NCBI RefSeq assembly: GCF_016616095.2
Contig: NZ_CP067089.2
Span: 3,844,001-3,908,000, forward strand
Direction: 5' to 3'
Length of the DNA: 64,000 nt
Source: Breznakiella homolactica
GTDB lineage: Bacteria; Spirochaetota; Spirochaetia; Treponematales; Breznakiellaceae
Made by a program: the position numbers and the translations under genes
The notes under the pieces: generated by a model
The model's database searches: none
Told to the model about the DNA's origin: nothing
What the model saw: the letters and a program-made list of their open reading frames with translations, nothing else
Part shown: positions 17,322 to 27,199 of the stretch, piece by piece
How positions within the stretch are numbered: position 1 is the stretch's first letter
Layout: the number at the start of each line of letters is the position of its first letter

Positions 17322-17337
17322 GGATCTTTGAAACGAT
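17322..17337 (+). promoter_or_regulatory. boxA-like element in the tuf-S10 leader
   Basis: GGATCTTTGAAACGATT resembles bacterial boxA (TGCTCTTTAAA-like) antitermination sites. The 14-mer GATCTTTGAAACGA is identical to one at 60521-60534 before the 23S gene. Confidence 0.55.
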
Positions 17338-17657
17338 TCTTCATATCCGGCTGTAGTGCCGGATGTTGAATTACCGCGCCGAGCGGAGTGTCGAGGAGGT
17401 GTAAGGACAGTAACTTCAGCATTACTGCTGACGATCATCGGCGGCTTCGCGGTGCGGTGTCTCGATGATCCAAACCGATCATCAGGGAGCAGATGCTTCT
17501 TCGGCAGTGTTTCCGGTGGGATAGGTGGAACGGGACGGATTGAATCTGCATGTCCGGTTTTTAGACGGACCTGTGCAAAAACACTTCGTATGTTCCAAAT
17601 CCCATAAATCCCTGATAACACTGGTAGTTAATCCGGTCTCCGGATGGATAGTATGCC
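17338..17657. other. Distal rpsG-tuf spacer
   Basis: About 320 bp without a convincing gene. Open frames on both strands (for example 17356-17607) have no ribosome site or family resemblance. Further inverted repeats occur: CAGTAA/TTACTG near 17408 and GATCATCG/CGATGATC near 17440-17470. Confidence 0.5.
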
Positions 17658-17686
17658 TTGCACTTGTTTGGTTGTTTCGGTATACT
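17658..17686 (+). promoter_or_regulatory. Promoter immediately upstream of tuf
   Basis: TTGCAC at 17658-17663 and TATACT at 17681-17686 with 17-base spacing. The leader would be about 50 bases with AAGGAGG before the ATG at 17743. It starts downstream of the boxA-like site, so two classes of tuf transcript are possible. Confidence 0.75.
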
Positions 17687-17742
17687 GCCCAAACTTGAAA
17701 TCAATTTTTGTGTGCCCATATAGAATGTAAGGAGGACACGTA

Positions 17743-18933
17743 ATGGCAAAAGATAAGTTCAATAGAACTAAAATCCACATGAATGTCGGAACCATCGGTC
17801 ACGTCGACCATGGAAAAACAACCCTTTCTGCGGCTATTACCCAGCACTGTGCTAAAAAGTTCGGTGATAAGGTCATGAAATACGATGAAATCGACAATGC
17901 GCCGGAAGAAAAGGCCCGCGGTATTACCATTAATACCCGGCACCTGGAGTATCAGTCGGATAACCGGCATTATGCCCATATCGACTGCCCCGGCCACGCC
18001 GACTATATCAAGAACATGATCACCGGTGCCGCCCAGATGGACGGAGCTATCCTTGTAGTATCCGCCCCTGACTCGGTTATGCCCCAGACCCGGGAACATA
18101 TCATCCTGGCCCGCCAGGTAGGTGTACCCAACATGATCGTATTCCTCAATAAAACCGACCTTGTGGATGATCCTGAGCTGCTCGAACTGGTTGAAGAGGA
18201 AGTTAAGGAAGTTCTTACCGTCAACGGGTTCCCCGGCGATGAGATTCCGATCATCAAAGGCTCCGCGTTCAAAGCTATGTCCGAACCGGACAATGCCGAA
18301 GCCACCGCCTGTATCGATGAGCTGCTCGCGGCTATGGACAGCTATTTCCCCGATCCCGCACGGGACGCGGACAAGCCCTTCCTTATGCCGATTGAAGATG
18401 TCTTCACCATTCCCGGCCGCGGCACCGTCGTAACCGGAAAAATTGAGCGCGGTATTATCAAGCTCAACGAAGAAATCGAAATCATCGGTATCAAGCCGAA
18501 CAAGAAGACCGTTGTTACCGGTATTGAAATGTTCAACAAGCTGCTGGATGAAGGCCAGGCCGGTGACAATGTCGGCGCGCTGCTCCGGGGTGTTGAGAAG
18601 AAAGAAGTTGAACGCGGTCAGGTTCTGGCAAAGCCCGGTTCCATCACGCCTCACAACAAGTTCAAAGGACAGATCTACTGCCTTTCCAAGGAAGAAGGCG
18701 GACGGCACAGCCCGTTCTTTACCGGCTACCGGCCCCAGTTCTATTTCCGGACCACCGATATTACCGGTACCGTAAAACTTCCTGAAGGCAAGGAAATGGT
18801 CATGCCCGGGGACAATACCGAAATCTTCGGCGAACTGATTCATCCCATCGCCATGGAAAAAGGACTCCGCTTCGCTATCCGTGAAGGCGGCCGCACCGTG
18901 GCTTCCGGACAGGTTACCGATATCACCGAATAA
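17743..18933 (+). CDS. tuf: Elongation factor Tu
   Basis: 396 residues. The GTPase motifs are GHVDHGKT (P-loop), RGITINT (switch I), DCPGHADY (G3) and NKTD (G4). Domain II begins with [22 protein letters not shown]-Tu delivers aminoacyl-tRNA to the ribosome. fusA, its usual upstream neighbour in the str operon, is absent, so tuf lies between rpsG and rpsJ. It has its own promoter and a strong AAGGAGG, and the spacer to rpsJ is only 64 bases. Confidence 0.99.
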   Translation: MAKDKFNRTKIHMNVGTIGHVDHGKTTLSAAITQHCAKKFGDKVMKYDEIDNAPEEKARGITINTRHLEYQSDNRHYAHIDCPGHADYIKNMITGAAQMDGAILVVSAPDSVMPQTREHIILARQVGVPNMIVFLNKTDLVDDPELLELVEEEVKEVLTVNGFPGDEIPIIKGSAFKAMSEPDNAEATACIDELLAAMDSYFPDPARDADKPFLMPIEDVFTIPGRGTVVTGKIERGIIKLNEEIEIIGIKPNKKTVVTGIEMFNKLLDEGQAGDNVGALLRGVEKKEVERGQVLAKPGSITPHNKFKGQIYCLSKEEGGRHSPFFTGYRPQFYFRTTDITGTVKLPEGKEMVMPGDNTEIFGELIHPIAMEKGLRFAIREGGRTVASGQVTDITE

Positions 18934-18997
18934 TTCGTATTGACAGAGATCGGACAGGCATTGGCTGCAAGCCGGTGCCTGTCTCCCTGGAGGAATA

Positions 18998-19306
18998 ATG
19001 ACAAAGGAACGAATTCGCGTGCGGCTGCGCGGTTTCGACGTTGAATTGATCGATCAGAGCGCGAAGTCCATCGTTCAGACGGTGCAGAAGGCGGGAGCGA
19101 AAGTAACCGGTCCCATTCCCCTTCCAACCCGGATTAATAAGGTGACAGTGCTTCGTTCGCCGCATGTTAATAAAAAGGCCCGCGAGCAGTTTGAAATGCG
19201 GACCCATAAGCGGCTGATCGATATTATCAATCCTTCCGCCGAAGTAATGGATTCCCTGATGAAGCTGGAGCTTCCTGCAGGGGTTGATGTTGAAATCAAA
19301 CAATAA
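18998..19306 (+). CDS. rpsJ: 30S ribosomal protein S10 (NusE)
   Basis: 102 residues ([19 protein letters not shown]...), with the family block GPIPLPTRI and the C-terminus DVEIKQ. Besides its ribosomal role, S10 is the NusE subunit of antitermination complexes that bind boxA, which matters because a boxA-like site lies upstream. The last codons and the stop form the left arm of a long hairpin. Confidence 0.98.
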   Translation: MTKERIRVRLRGFDVELIDQSAKSIVQTVQKAGAKVTGPIPLPTRINKVTVLRSPHVNKKAREQFEMRTHKRLIDIINPSAEVMDSLMKLELPAGVDVEIKQ

Positions 19307-19474
19307 CAGCTGCGCTTTTATTGTTTGATTTTCCGGAGTTTTTAATCTTTAAGATTAAAAACTCCATACTGATACTTGCAAAAGAAATCCGTTGGATTTT
19401 TACGTTAATCACTGAAGTTTTAATCCCAGATTAAAACTTCAAAAACCAAAAACAATCGAAGATTGTTTTTGGTT
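19293..19474. repeat. Cluster of five inverted-repeat hairpins between rpsJ and rplC
   Basis: Five hairpins: (1) 19293-19331, arm AAATCAAACAATAA (the last rpsJ codons and stop) continued as AGC-TGC-GCT at the tip with one mismatch. (2) 19335-19365, 14-base arm GGAGTTTTTAATCT, loop TTA. (3) 19385-19399, arm AAATCC, loop GTT. (4) 19413-19441, 13-base arm TGAAGTTTTAATC, loop CCA. (5) 19444-19474, 14-base arm AACCAAAAACAATC, loop GAA. Hairpins 2 to 5 are perfect with three-base loops. A 12-base palindrome GGTCCCGGGACC follows at about 19482. The spacer is otherwise empty up to rplC at 19524. Confidence 0.92.
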
Positions 19475-19523
19475 CGCAGACGGTCCCGGGACCTCGGGAT
19501 AACGTGCGTATTGGAGTTGGCAG

Positions 19524-20144
19524 ATGTTGGGTCTAATGGCCAAGAAAGTGGGCATGACACAGGTCTTCGACGATGACGGTAACCTCATTCCTGTGACGGT
19601 TATGCGCATCGATCCGAATATTGTCATCGCCCAGAAAACCCCGGACAAGGACGGATATTCCGCCGTGGTCCTCGGGGTGGACGACATGAAGCAGAATAGG
19701 GCAAGCAAGCCCTATGCCGGCCAGTTCCCGGAGAATATTGCGCCTAAAAAGCGTATCCGGGAATTCCGGGATTTCGAAAAGGAATGCGCCGTGGGTGATT
19801 CCCTGGGGGTGGAGCTCTTCGAGGACTGCCGCTATGTGGATGTGACCGGCGTATCAAAAGGTAAGGGATTCCAGGGCGTTGTGAAACGCTGGGGTTTCGG
19901 CGGCGGACGCAATACACACGGGTCCAAGTTTCACCGTGAACCCGGATCTACCGGGCAGGCTACGTCTCCCAGCCGGACTTTCAAAAATGTAAAGATGCCT
20001 GGCCGTATGGGTCGGGAGCGGGTCACTGTCCTCAGCCTCAGGGTCGTCAAAGTTGACGTTGATAACCAGCTCATCATGGTGCACGGCGCCGTTCCCGGTA
20101 TTAACAAGGGAACCGTGGTGGTCCGGCCAGCGGTGAAGAAGTAG
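19524..20144 (+). CDS. rplC: 50S ribosomal protein L3
   Basis: 206 residues beginning MLGLMAKKVGMTQVFDDDG, with the signature GKGFQGVVKRWGFGGG and the peptidyl-transferase-proximal loop THGSKFHREPGSTGQ. It is an early assembly protein of the large subunit. GGAG stands before the ATG. It opens the tightly packed S10-spc part of the block. Confidence 0.97.
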   Translation: MLGLMAKKVGMTQVFDDDGNLIPVTVMRIDPNIVIAQKTPDKDGYSAVVLGVDDMKQNRASKPYAGQFPENIAPKKRIREFRDFEKECAVGDSLGVELFEDCRYVDVTGVSKGKGFQGVVKRWGFGGGRNTHGSKFHREPGSTGQATSPSRTFKNVKMPGRMGRERVTVLSLRVVKVDVDNQLIMVHGAVPGINKGTVVVRPAVKK

Positions 20145-20153
20145 AGGGAAGCA

Positions 20154-20825
20154 ATGAATCGGACAGTGTATTCCATTGACGGCAAGGAACTGAGGAAGAT
20201 TGATCTGGATGAGACCGTATTCGGCCTTCCGGTGAATGAAGATGTTATCTGGTATGCCATAAACAATGAACTTGCCAATAAGCGCCTGGGTACGGCAAGT
20301 ACCAAAGGCCGCGCCGAGGTTCATGGTTCAAACGCAAAGCCCTATAAACAGAAGGGCACAGGCCGTGCCCGACGGGGTGATAAAAAATCCCCCATTCTGG
20401 TGGGCGGCGGAACCATATTCGGACCCAAGCCGAGGGATTTTTCTTATGCCATGCCTAAAAAAGCCAAACGGCTTGCCATGAAGAGCATCCTCAGTCTTAA
20501 AGCCCAGAGCGACAGTTTGAAAATTATCGAGGATTTTTCCATTGAATCGGGGAAAACCAAGGATTTAGCCGGACTCTTGAAGAAGTTCGGATCCGAAGAG
20601 CGGACGGTTATCATTCTCAAGGATGACGACCCGAAGGTTAAACAGGCCGGGGCGAATATTCCCTGGCTCAGCTTCCTTTCGTATAACCGCCTCCGGGCCC
20701 ACGATCTCTTTTACGGACGCCGGGTGATCATGCTGGAATCGGCAGCCAAAAACCTGAGTGTCTTTTACGGTGCCGAAGAAAAAGCAGACGGCGCGGCTAA
20801 CAAGAAAACGGAGGCCGCAGAATGA
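20154..20825 (+). CDS. rplD: 50S ribosomal protein L4
   Basis: 223 residues, with the conserved tunnel-loop region [20 protein letters not shown] and [20 protein letters not shown]4 lines the exit tunnel and, in gammaproteobacteria, represses its own operon. A short Ala/Lys/Glu tail ends the protein. The stop overlaps the rplW start by four bases. Confidence 0.97.
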   Translation: MNRTVYSIDGKELRKIDLDETVFGLPVNEDVIWYAINNELANKRLGTASTKGRAEVHGSNAKPYKQKGTGRARRGDKKSPILVGGGTIFGPKPRDFSYAMPKKAKRLAMKSILSLKAQSDSLKIIEDFSIESGKTKDLAGLLKKFGSEERTVIILKDDDPKVKQAGANIPWLSFLSYNRLRAHDLFYGRRVIMLESAAKNLSVFYGAEEKADGAANKKTEAAE

Positions 20826-21106
20826 TCTACGAAAAGATCCTGATCGAACCGGTGCTTTCCGAAAAAGCGAATTCCATGCGCGAAGAAGGAAAGTACGTAT
20901 TTAAGGTTGATCCTTCAGCAAATAAAACACAGGTAAAGGAAGCGGTGCGCAGGCTTTTTAATGTGCATCCTGTTTCCTGTACGATTATGGTGGTCGGCGG
21001 CAAGCCCAAGCGGCAGCGCTATAAAGCCGGTTATACCGCAACTTGGAAGAAGGCAATTGTTCGGATCCGCAAGGACGAAAAAATCAGCCTCTTCGAAGGC
21101 GTATAG
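20822..21106 (+). CDS. rplW: 50S ribosomal protein L23
   Basis: 94 residues: [19 protein letters not shown], then KYVFKVDPSANKTQVKEAV and the FNVHPVSCTIMVVGGKPKR block. L23 forms the tunnel-exit docking site for signal recognition particle and trigger factor. It is translationally coupled to rplD. Confidence 0.97.
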   Translation: MIYEKILIEPVLSEKANSMREEGKYVFKVDPSANKTQVKEAVRRLFNVHPVSCTIMVVGGKPKRQRYKAGYTATWKKAIVRIRKDEKISLFEGV

Positions 21107-21128
21107 AAACGGAGTTTAGGGTACATAT

Positions 21129-21959
21129 ATGGGAATAAAAACGTATAAGCCTATAACACCAGGTCTCCGGCAGCGGGTAAGCCTCGATTATTCAGGGCTT
21201 ACCAAAAACGCCGAGCCTGAAAAGTCCCTTACCTCCGGCCGGTCCGAAAAAGCCGGGCGGGGCGCCAAAGGACGCATCAGTGTCTGGCACAAAGGCGGCG
21301 GACATAAACGCCGTTACCGGACTGTCGATTTTAAGCGGGACAAAATTGGGGTTCCCGGTACGGTCGTTACCATTGAGTACGATCCCAACCGGAGCGCCAA
21401 TATCGCCCTGGTGCAGTATGCCGACGGCGACAAGCGGTATATTCTCGCACCCCGGGGTCTGGCGGAGGGCGCGAAAATAATGAGCGGCCCCGAGGCTCCG
21501 ATCGAAGCGGGCAACGCTCTCCCTCTGGAAAATATCCCTGTGGGTTTTACGGTTCATAATATTGAATTGACCCTGGGCAGGGGCGGTCAGATGGCCCGTT
21601 CTGCCGGAACCAGCGCAATGATCGCGGCAAAGGAAGGGGACTATGTCACCCTCAGACTCCCTTCCGGGGAAATGCGGATGGTCTTCAAAAAATGCTACGC
21701 TACCATTGGTATCGTAGGGAATGAAGATCACATGAACGTGAACCTCGGCAAAGCCGGCCGCAAACGCTGGATGGGTATCCGTCCCACTGTGCGCGGTACC
21801 GCCATGAACCCGGTGGATCATCCCCACGGCGGCGGTGAAGGCCGCAACAAAGGTCGGAATCCGGTTACCCCCTGGGGCAAGCCCACCAGAGGATATAAAA
21901 CCAGGAACAAGAGCAAGCCTTCCGGACGGTTTATTGTAAGCCGCGGGAAGAAAAAATAG
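21129..21959 (+). CDS. rplB: 50S ribosomal protein L2
   Basis: 276 residues starting [20 protein letters not shown]. It has the L2 core [15 protein letters not shown] and the signature [18 protein letters not shown], which contains the conserved His of the peptidyl-transferase region. Normal length. Confidence 0.98.
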   Translation: MGIKTYKPITPGLRQRVSLDYSGLTKNAEPEKSLTSGRSEKAGRGAKGRISVWHKGGGHKRRYRTVDFKRDKIGVPGTVVTIEYDPNRSANIALVQYADGDKRYILAPRGLAEGAKIMSGPEAPIEAGNALPLENIPVGFTVHNIELTLGRGGQMARSAGTSAMIAAKEGDYVTLRLPSGEMRMVFKKCYATIGIVGNEDHMNVNLGKAGRKRWMGIRPTVRGTAMNPVDHPHGGGEGRNKGRNPVTPWGKPTRGYKTRNKSKPSGRFIVSRGKKK

Positions 21960-21968
21960 GAGAGAAGG

Positions 21969-22250
21969 GTGTCAAGATCTATCAAGAAAGGGCCCTTCAT
22001 TGAGAAGAGTCTGTACAAGAAAGTTTTGGAAATGGCCAAAAGCGGGGACCGGAAGATGATTAAAACCTATTCCCGCTGTTCCACCATCATTCCTGAGATG
22101 GTCGGCGGAACGATTTCCGTATACAACGGTAAAACCTGGGTTCCCGTCTACATAACCGAGAATCTGGTCGGCCATAAACTGGGGGAATTCTCGCCCACCC
22201 GTATTTTCCGGGGGCACGCGGGTTCCGATAAAAAGGCCGGAAAGAGGTAG
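21969..22250 (+). CDS. rpsS: 30S ribosomal protein S19
   Basis: 93 residues from a GTG start ([19 protein letters not shown]), with GGAGAGAAGG directly upstream. It contains the signature [18 protein letters not shown]19 contacts S13 in the head of the small subunit. Confidence 0.97.
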   Translation: MSRSIKKGPFIEKSLYKKVLEMAKSGDRKMIKTYSRCSTIIPEMVGGTISVYNGKTWVPVYITENLVGHKLGEFSPTRIFRGHAGSDKKAGKR

Positions 22251-22258
22251 GATGATAT

Positions 22259-22621
22259 ATGGAAACTAAAACCGGTTACAGAGCAGTAACAAAGTTCCTT
22301 ATAGCGTCCCCCTATAAGGTCCGGCCGGTGGCCGATTTGATCCGCCGCAAACCCTATCCCGAGGCAATGTCCATTCTGGAAAATATGCCCCACAAGGGTG
22401 CCAAGCTTGTGCGGAAGACCGTTAAGTCCGCCGCTTCCAACGCGCTGAACAGAAACAAACAGCTGGATGAAGACATGCTCTACGTACGGGAGATCATGAT
22501 TGATGAAGGTCCCAGGCTGAAGCGTGTATGGTTCCGCGCCCGGGGCCGTGCGGATATGCTTCTCAAAAGAATGTGCCACATTACCGTGGTAGTGGACGAA
22601 ACCGGAAAGGCGGGGGAATAA
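22259..22621 (+). CDS. rplV: 50S ribosomal protein L22
   Basis: 120 residues; [17 protein letters not shown] and the tunnel hairpin [19 protein letters not shown] identify L22, whose loop narrows the exit tunnel. It starts at ATG eight bases after the rpsS stop. Confidence 0.97.
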   Translation: METKTGYRAVTKFLIASPYKVRPVADLIRRKPYPEAMSILENMPHKGAKLVRKTVKSAASNALNRNKQLDEDMLYVREIMIDEGPRLKRVWFRARGRADMLLKRMCHITVVVDETGKAGE

Positions 22622-22622
22622 A

Positions 22623-23327
22623 GTGGGTCAAAAAGTAAATCCAATCGGACTCCGGATCGGCATCAATAAGACCTGGGCTTCACGCTGGTACGTGGATCCC
22701 AAGGAGTACGCGAATACTCTTCATGAAGATCTTAAGCTGCGGAAGTTTATTCTGAATATGCCCGAGACCAAGGGCGCCGACATCGCTGAGCTGGAAATTA
22801 TCCGGCACCCCCAGCGGATCACCATTGTGATTCATACCGCCCGGCCTGGTGTTATCATCGGCGTCAAAGGCGCGAACATCGAAAAGATCGGCGCCGAACT
22901 GCAGAAGTTCGTTTCCAAAAAGATTCAGATCAAGATCAAGGAAGTACGGAACGCCGACAATAACGCACAGATAATTGCCCAGAATATCGCCCGGCAGCTT
23001 CTGGCGCGGTCGTCCTTCCGGCGGACCATGAAGCAGGCGATTACCAACGCCATCAAAAAGGGCAATGCCCAGGGAGTTAAAGTCCGTCTTTCCGGCCGGC
23101 TCGGGGGCGCTGAAATGTCCCGCACCGAGGAAGCCAAGGAAGGAAGAATTCCGCTCCATACACTCCGGGCCGACATTGATTACGGATTTGCCGAAGCCAT
23201 GACCACCTTCGGGGTCATCGGCATAAAGGTGTGGGTATACAACGGAATGAAGTACGGCAAAGAACAAAAAGAAGACGCGGGCGTCCTGGTCCGGAAGCGG
23301 CGTGAACGCGCCCCCGCGAGGAGTTAA
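22623..23327 (+). CDS. rpsC: 30S ribosomal protein S3
   Basis: 234 residues from a GTG start one base after rplV. The KH domain has [15 protein letters not shown], and the C-terminal domain has [18 protein letters not shown]3 helps form the mRNA entry channel and helicase site. Confidence 0.98.
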   Translation: MGQKVNPIGLRIGINKTWASRWYVDPKEYANTLHEDLKLRKFILNMPETKGADIAELEIIRHPQRITIVIHTARPGVIIGVKGANIEKIGAELQKFVSKKIQIKIKEVRNADNNAQIIAQNIARQLLARSSFRRTMKQAITNAIKKGNAQGVKVRLSGRLGGAEMSRTEEAKEGRIPLHTLRADIDYGFAEAMTTFGVIGIKVWVYNGMKYGKEQKEDAGVLVRKRRERAPARS

Positions 23328-23330
23328 GGT

Positions 23331-23756
23331 ATGCTGAGTCCTAAGCGTGTAAGACATCGTAAGGTACAGCGGGGCAATATGCCCGGTAATGCCACCCGGG
23401 GAAACAAAATATCCTTCGGCGACTACGCACTGGTCGCCATGGACCGGATGTGGATTACCAACCGGCAGATAGAAGCCGCCCGTATTGCGCTGAACCGTCA
23501 TATCAAGAGAGGCGGAAAAATCTGGATCCGCATCTTCCCGGATAAGCCGTTTTCCAAGAAACCTGCGGAAACCCGCATGGGAAAGGGAAAGGGAGCTCCG
23601 GAATACTGGGTTGCCGTGGTAAAGCCGGGAACAATCATGTTCGAACTTGGCGGCGTTGACCGGGCCCTTGCCGAAGAGGCAATGCATCTGGCCGGATCGA
23701 AGCTTCCGATTAAGACAAAGTTCGTCGCCCGCTCCGATTTTGAGCTGGGTGCGTAA
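23331..23756 (+). CDS. rplP: 50S ribosomal protein L16
   Basis: 141 residues: [39 protein letters not shown] and the C-terminal [14 protein letters not shown]16 sits near the A-site tRNA. It starts three bases after rpsC. Confidence 0.98.
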   Translation: MLSPKRVRHRKVQRGNMPGNATRGNKISFGDYALVAMDRMWITNRQIEAARIALNRHIKRGGKIWIRIFPDKPFSKKPAETRMGKGKGAPEYWVAVVKPGTIMFELGGVDRALAEEAMHLAGSKLPIKTKFVARSDFELGA

Positions 23757-23779
23757 CCGTACGAGTAAAGGAACAGGTT

Positions 23780-23977
23780 ATGAAGAATTCGTTTAAGAAT
23801 CTGACCTTGCCTGAGCTCAAGGCAAAACGGGACGAGCTCAACAAGAAATATATGGAACTTCGCTTCCAGGTAGTTATCGGTCATGTGGACAATCCGCTGC
23901 AGAAGCGTACCATGCGCCGGCAGATTGCCAGGGTTAATACCTTGATCCGGCAGCACGAACTGGCTTCGAAGGCGTAA
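23780..23977 (+). CDS. rpmC: 50S ribosomal protein L29
   Basis: 65 residues: [20 protein letters not shown], a helical hairpin ending in [17 protein letters not shown]. Typical L29 size and position between rplP and rpsQ. Confidence 0.96.
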   Translation: MKNSFKNLTLPELKAKRDELNKKYMELRFQVVIGHVDNPLQKRTMRRQIARVNTLIRQHELASKA

Positions 23978-23988
23978 AGGAGCAAAGC

Positions 23989-24261
23989 GTGACAGAGCAG
24001 ACTGTTAAGGCCAAAAGTGGCAAGAAAGAGTTTGTGGGAATCGTAAAAAGCGACAAAATGGAAAAAACCATTGTTGTGGCCATCGCGACCAAAACCCTGC
24101 ATCCTCTGTATAAGAAGTACATTACCCGGATAAAAAAGGTAAAAGCCCATGATGAAAAAAATGAGGCGAATATCGGCGACCGGGTGAGAGTCGTGGAATG
24201 CCGTCCTATCAGCAAGGAAAAATGCTGGAAGCTGGCGGAGATTGTCGAAAAGGCACGGTAA
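23989..24261 (+). CDS. rpsQ: 30S ribosomal protein S17
   Basis: 90 residues from a GTG start with GGAG upstream. The core [37 protein letters not shown] and [18 protein letters not shown] is the S17 fold. A short Lys-rich leader precedes the core. Confidence 0.97.
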   Translation: MTEQTVKAKSGKKEFVGIVKSDKMEKTIVVAIATKTLHPLYKKYITRIKKVKAHDEKNEANIGDRVRVVECRPISKEKCWKLAEIVEKAR

Positions 24262-24272
24262 GGAGCGCAGTA

Positions 24273-24641
24273 ATGGTACAGGTAGAATCATACCTTAACG
24301 TGGCGGACAATTCCGGCGCCAAAACCGTTCAGTGTATTAAAGTACTCGGCGGTTCAAAGCGCAGGTATGCCAGCATCGGTGACATTATCGTTGTGGCCGT
24401 GAAGGATGCACTTCCCGGATCAGCGATAAAAAAAGGTTCCGTTGAAAAAGCCATCGTGGTGCGGATTCACAAGGAATACCGCCGCCCCGACGGCACATAT
24501 ATCCGGTTTGATGACAACGCCTGTGTTATCATCGACGCGAATATGAACCCCAAGGGCAAGCGTATTTTTGGACCCGTCGCCCGGGAGCTGCGGGAAATGG
24601 ATTATATGAAAATCGTTTCCCTCGCACCAGAGGTGCTCTAA
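24273..24641 (+). CDS. rplN: 50S ribosomal protein L14
   Basis: 122 residues from the ATG at 24273 ([20 protein letters not shown]). A longer open reading from 24198 overlaps rpsQ and is rejected because the family N-terminus begins here. It includes [20 protein letters not shown] and the GPVARELR signature. The last base of the stop is also the first base of a perfect hairpin. Confidence 0.98.
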   Translation: MVQVESYLNVADNSGAKTVQCIKVLGGSKRRYASIGDIIVVAVKDALPGSAIKKGSVEKAIVVRIHKEYRRPDGTYIRFDDNACVIIDANMNPKGKRIFGPVARELREMDYMKIVSLAPEVL

Positions 24642-24657
24642 GAGTCCTGCGGACTCT
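24641..24657. repeat. Perfect triloop hairpin on the rplN stop codon
   Basis: Arm AGAGTCC, loop TGC, right arm GGACTCT: seven perfect pairs. The left arm starts with the last base of TAA. Confidence 0.85.
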
Positions 24658-24673
24658 GTGTACGGGAAAACAG

Positions 24674-24703
24674 GGAATGTGCGGTCATTCGTCCGCACGC
24701 AGA
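24674..24703. repeat. REP-like hairpin, GTGCGG/CCGCAC with GCAGA tail (copy 1)
   Basis: GGAATGTGCGG, eight bases, CCGCACGCAGA. The same flanks occur at 44614-44642 behind groL. A diverged relative (GTGTGCAGCC / GGGCCGCATAC then AGA) follows at about 24752-24778. The 144-bp rplN-rplX spacer holds nothing else recognisable. Confidence 0.75.
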
Positions 24704-24785
24704 ACAGGGCTTAAGAAGGCGCTGTTTAAGAGGAAAGTGATGGTGTGTGCAGCCATAGGGCCGCATACAGAAGAAGGAGCGGTAT

Positions 24786-25112
24786 ATGGCTGCAAACGCA
24801 GAACATAAGTTCAAGATAAAGAAAGAAGATACCGTTGAGATCATTGCGGGCAAAGACAAGGGCAAGCGGGGAAGGGTTTTAAAAATCCTCCGCGCCAAGG
24901 ACCGGGTCATCGTAGAAGGCGCCAATATCGTAAAAAAAGCGATGAAGCGCCGGAGCCAGCAGGACCGCGGCGGAATCGTTGAAGTTGAGGCTGCGATCCA
25001 CAGTTCAAACGTGATGATCGTATGTAAAAAATGCGGACCCACCCGGATCGGGTACAAGCTTGACGGGGACAAAAAGACCCGGGTCTGTAGAAAGTGCGGA
25101 GAGGCGTTATAA
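24786..25112 (+). CDS. rplX: 50S ribosomal protein L24
   Basis: 108 residues: the KOW motif lies in [20 protein letters not shown]. The C-terminal part has two CxxC pairs, VCKKCGPTR and VCRKCGEAL, so a zinc-ribbon tail is likely. AAGGAG stands before the ATG. The stop overlaps the rplE start by one base. Confidence 0.97.
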   Translation: MAANAEHKFKIKKEDTVEIIAGKDKGKRGRVLKILRAKDRVIVEGANIVKKAMKRRSQQDRGGIVEVEAAIHSSNVMIVCKKCGPTRIGYKLDGDKKTRVCRKCGEAL

Positions 25113-25663
25113 TGAAGAACTACGAACCGCGGCTCAAGAAGATTTATAAGGAGCAGGTCGCTCCCGAAATGTTCAAGGAGTTCGGATACAAATCGACGAT
25201 GCAGACGCCGAAGCTTGAGAAAATCGTCGTCAGCATGGGCGTAGGCGAAGCTCTTCAGAACAAAAAGCTGCTGGACGCGGCTATTACTGATCTGACCATC
25301 ATTACCGGTCAGAAGGCCGTTAAAACCAAGGCCCGCAAGAGCATTGCAAACTTCAAAATCCGTGAAGGCCAGGAAATCGGAGCCAAGGTAACCCTCCGTG
25401 GTGCCATGATGTACGAATTCATGGACCGTCTGGTAAATGTTGCGTTGCCCCGTGTTAAGGACTTCCGGGGTGTTAATCAGAATGCGTTCGATGGCCATGG
25501 AAATTATTCCCTCGGTATTACCGAGCAGATTATTTTCCCTGAGATCGACTTCGATAAAATTGAGCGTGTTGCCGGACTGAATATCGCCATAATTACTTCG
25601 GCGAAAACCGATGCCGAGGCTAAGGCCTTCCTGGCAAAGTTCGGTATGCCCTTCAGGAAGTAG
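25112..25663 (+). CDS. rplE: 50S ribosomal protein L5
   Basis: 183 residues from the ATG in TAATG at 25112 ([20 protein letters not shown]). Signatures are [20 protein letters not shown] and the C-terminal [19 protein letters not shown]5 binds 5S rRNA and the P-site tRNA. An upstream in-frame start at 25094 would overlap rplX further and is less likely. Confidence 0.98.
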   Translation: MKNYEPRLKKIYKEQVAPEMFKEFGYKSTMQTPKLEKIVVSMGVGEALQNKKLLDAAITDLTIITGQKAVKTKARKSIANFKIREGQEIGAKVTLRGAMMYEFMDRLVNVALPRVKDFRGVNQNAFDGHGNYSLGITEQIIFPEIDFDKIERVAGLNIAIITSAKTDAEAKAFLAKFGMPFRK

Positions 25664-25672
25664 GAGGAATAC

Positions 25673-25858
25673 ATGGCAAGAAAATCGATGATTATTAAGG
25701 CTCTGCGGACGCCTAAATATAAAACAAGAAAAGTTAACCGATGCCGGATCTGCGGAAGAGCCAGGGGCTATCTGCGGAAATATGAGATGTGCCGCCTTTG
25801 CTTCCGCAAGCTCGCAAGCGAAGGGCTGATCCCCGGCGTCACCAAATCAAGCTGGTAA
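25673..25858 (+). CDS. rpsN: 30S ribosomal protein S14, zinc-binding form
   Basis: 61 residues with C-x2-C and C-x2-C (CRICG and MCRLC), the zinc-containing short S14, ending in [11 protein letters not shown]. Typical length for the type Z protein. Confidence 0.97.
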   Translation: MARKSMIIKALRTPKYKTRKVNRCRICGRARGYLRKYEMCRLCFRKLASEGLIPGVTKSSW

Positions 25859-25872
25859 GGTAGGAGTACAGG

Positions 25873-26271
25873 ATGAGCGTTTCAGATCCCATTGCGGATA
25901 TGCTGACCAAAATCCGGAACGCCGGATTGGCTAAGCATGAAAAAGTCGATATCCCTACCTCCAAGCTGAAGCTTGAGATCGTCAAGATCCTCAAGACGGA
26001 AGGGTATATCAAGAACTTCAAGAAGATTACCCAGGATGGGGCCAATACTATCCGGGTTTTCCTGAAATACGATGAAGGAACCGGACCGGTTATTCACGGT
26101 ATCGAAAAGGTGTCCAAACCCGGACGCCGGGTGTATGCCGGATACAAGAATATGCCGAGGGTTTTCAACGGATATGGAACCCTGATCGTTTCAACCTCGA
26201 TCGGTGTTACCACTGGAAAAAAAGCCGCGGAAAAGAAAGTCGGCGGCGAAGTTATCTGCACAGTCTGGTAA
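25873..26271 (+). CDS. rpsH: 30S ribosomal protein S8
   Basis: 132 residues: [37 protein letters not shown] and the C-terminal [10 protein letters not shown]8 is a primary 16S-binding protein and, in Escherichia coli, the repressor of the spc operon. Confidence 0.98.
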   Translation: MSVSDPIADMLTKIRNAGLAKHEKVDIPTSKLKLEIVKILKTEGYIKNFKKITQDGANTIRVFLKYDEGTGPVIHGIEKVSKPGRRVYAGYKNMPRVFNGYGTLIVSTSIGVTTGKKAAEKKVGGEVICTVW

Positions 26272-26281
26272 GAGGGAAGCT

Positions 26282-26821
26282 ATGTCGCGTATAGGAAAAA
26301 TACCGGTTAAGGTTCCTCAGGGCGTCAAGGTCACCTTCCAGGATGATGTGATGACCGTTGAAGGCCCCAAGGGAAAATTAACCCAGCAGTACCACCCGGT
26401 GATAACCTTTGACCCCCAGGGGGATGAGATTGTTGTCAGCAGGGTAAATGAAGAAAAGCAGACCCGGGCTTTCCACGGATTGTACCGTAATCTGCTTAAC
26501 AATATGGTGGTGGGAGTTTCCTCGGGATTCACCAAGGTTCTCGTCATAACCGGCGTCGGTTTCAGGGCGGAAGTCCAGGGTAAACTCCTGGTGATGAACC
26601 TGGGCTACTCAAATGATGTGTATGTCGGAATCCCCGATGACCTCACCGTGACCGCCGACGGCAGCGGAAAAGTTTCCGTCAGCGGAATCGACAAGCAGCG
26701 GGTCGGCCAGTTCGCATCCGAAGTCCGTAAGCTCCGGCTTCCCGAACCCTATAAGGGCAAGGGTATCCGGTATGAAGATGAACAGATCAGAAGGAAAGTC
26801 GGTAAGTCCGGCGTTAAATAG
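26282..26821 (+). CDS. rplF: 50S ribosomal protein L6
   Basis: 179 residues from the ATG at 26282 ([20 protein letters not shown]), with AGGGAAG upstream. The frame is open back to 26204 inside rpsH, which is rejected. The C-terminal signature is [20 protein letters not shown]. Confidence 0.98.
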   Translation: MSRIGKIPVKVPQGVKVTFQDDVMTVEGPKGKLTQQYHPVITFDPQGDEIVVSRVNEEKQTRAFHGLYRNLLNNMVVGVSSGFTKVLVITGVGFRAEVQGKLLVMNLGYSNDVYVGIPDDLTVTADGSGKVSVSGIDKQRVGQFASEVRKLRLPEPYKGKGIRYEDEQIRRKVGKSGVK

Positions 26822-26831
26822 GATTTAAGCT

Positions 26832-27194
26832 ATGATACGAAAAATGGTCGAAAAAGACAGAAAGCGGCTTAAGAGGAAAATTCATATCAGGAAGCGTATT
26901 TCCGGTACCGCCGAACGGCCCCGTATGACCGTGACCCGGAGCAATAAATCCCTGTCCATACAGATTATCGACGATACAAAGGGACATACTCTCGCTTCGG
27001 CTTCAACCCTTGAAAAGGATTTGAAGAAGATCAAACGGAATGTGGAAGGAGCCGGCCAGCTTGGAGAAATCATGGGAAAGCGGCTTCTGGAGAAAAACAT
27101 CAAGACGGTGATTTTCGACAGGAACGGCTACCTGTACCATGGTTTGGTTAAAGCGATGGCCGACGGAACCCGGAAAGCCGGGATCCAGTTCTAG
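26832..27194 (+). CDS. rplR: 50S ribosomal protein L18
   Basis: 120 residues: [37 protein letters not shown] and the C-terminal [21 protein letters not shown]18 binds 5S rRNA with L5. Confidence 0.97.
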   Translation: MIRKMVEKDRKRLKRKIHIRKRISGTAERPRMTVTRSNKSLSIQIIDDTKGHTLASASTLEKDLKKIKRNVEGAGQLGEIMGKRLLEKNIKTVIFDRNGYLYHGLVKAMADGTRKAGIQF

Positions 27195-27199
27195 GGGGC

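Noticed and set aside
17356-17607. 83-residue open frame in the rpsG-tuf spacer
   Set aside because: No Shine-Dalgarno sequence, no family resemblance, and opposite-strand frames of equal quality over the same inverted-repeat region.
17143-19474. Hairpin clusters as a CRISPR array or simple tandem repeat
   Set aside because: Arms differ from unit to unit, spacing is irregular, and there are no uniform direct repeats or cas genes.
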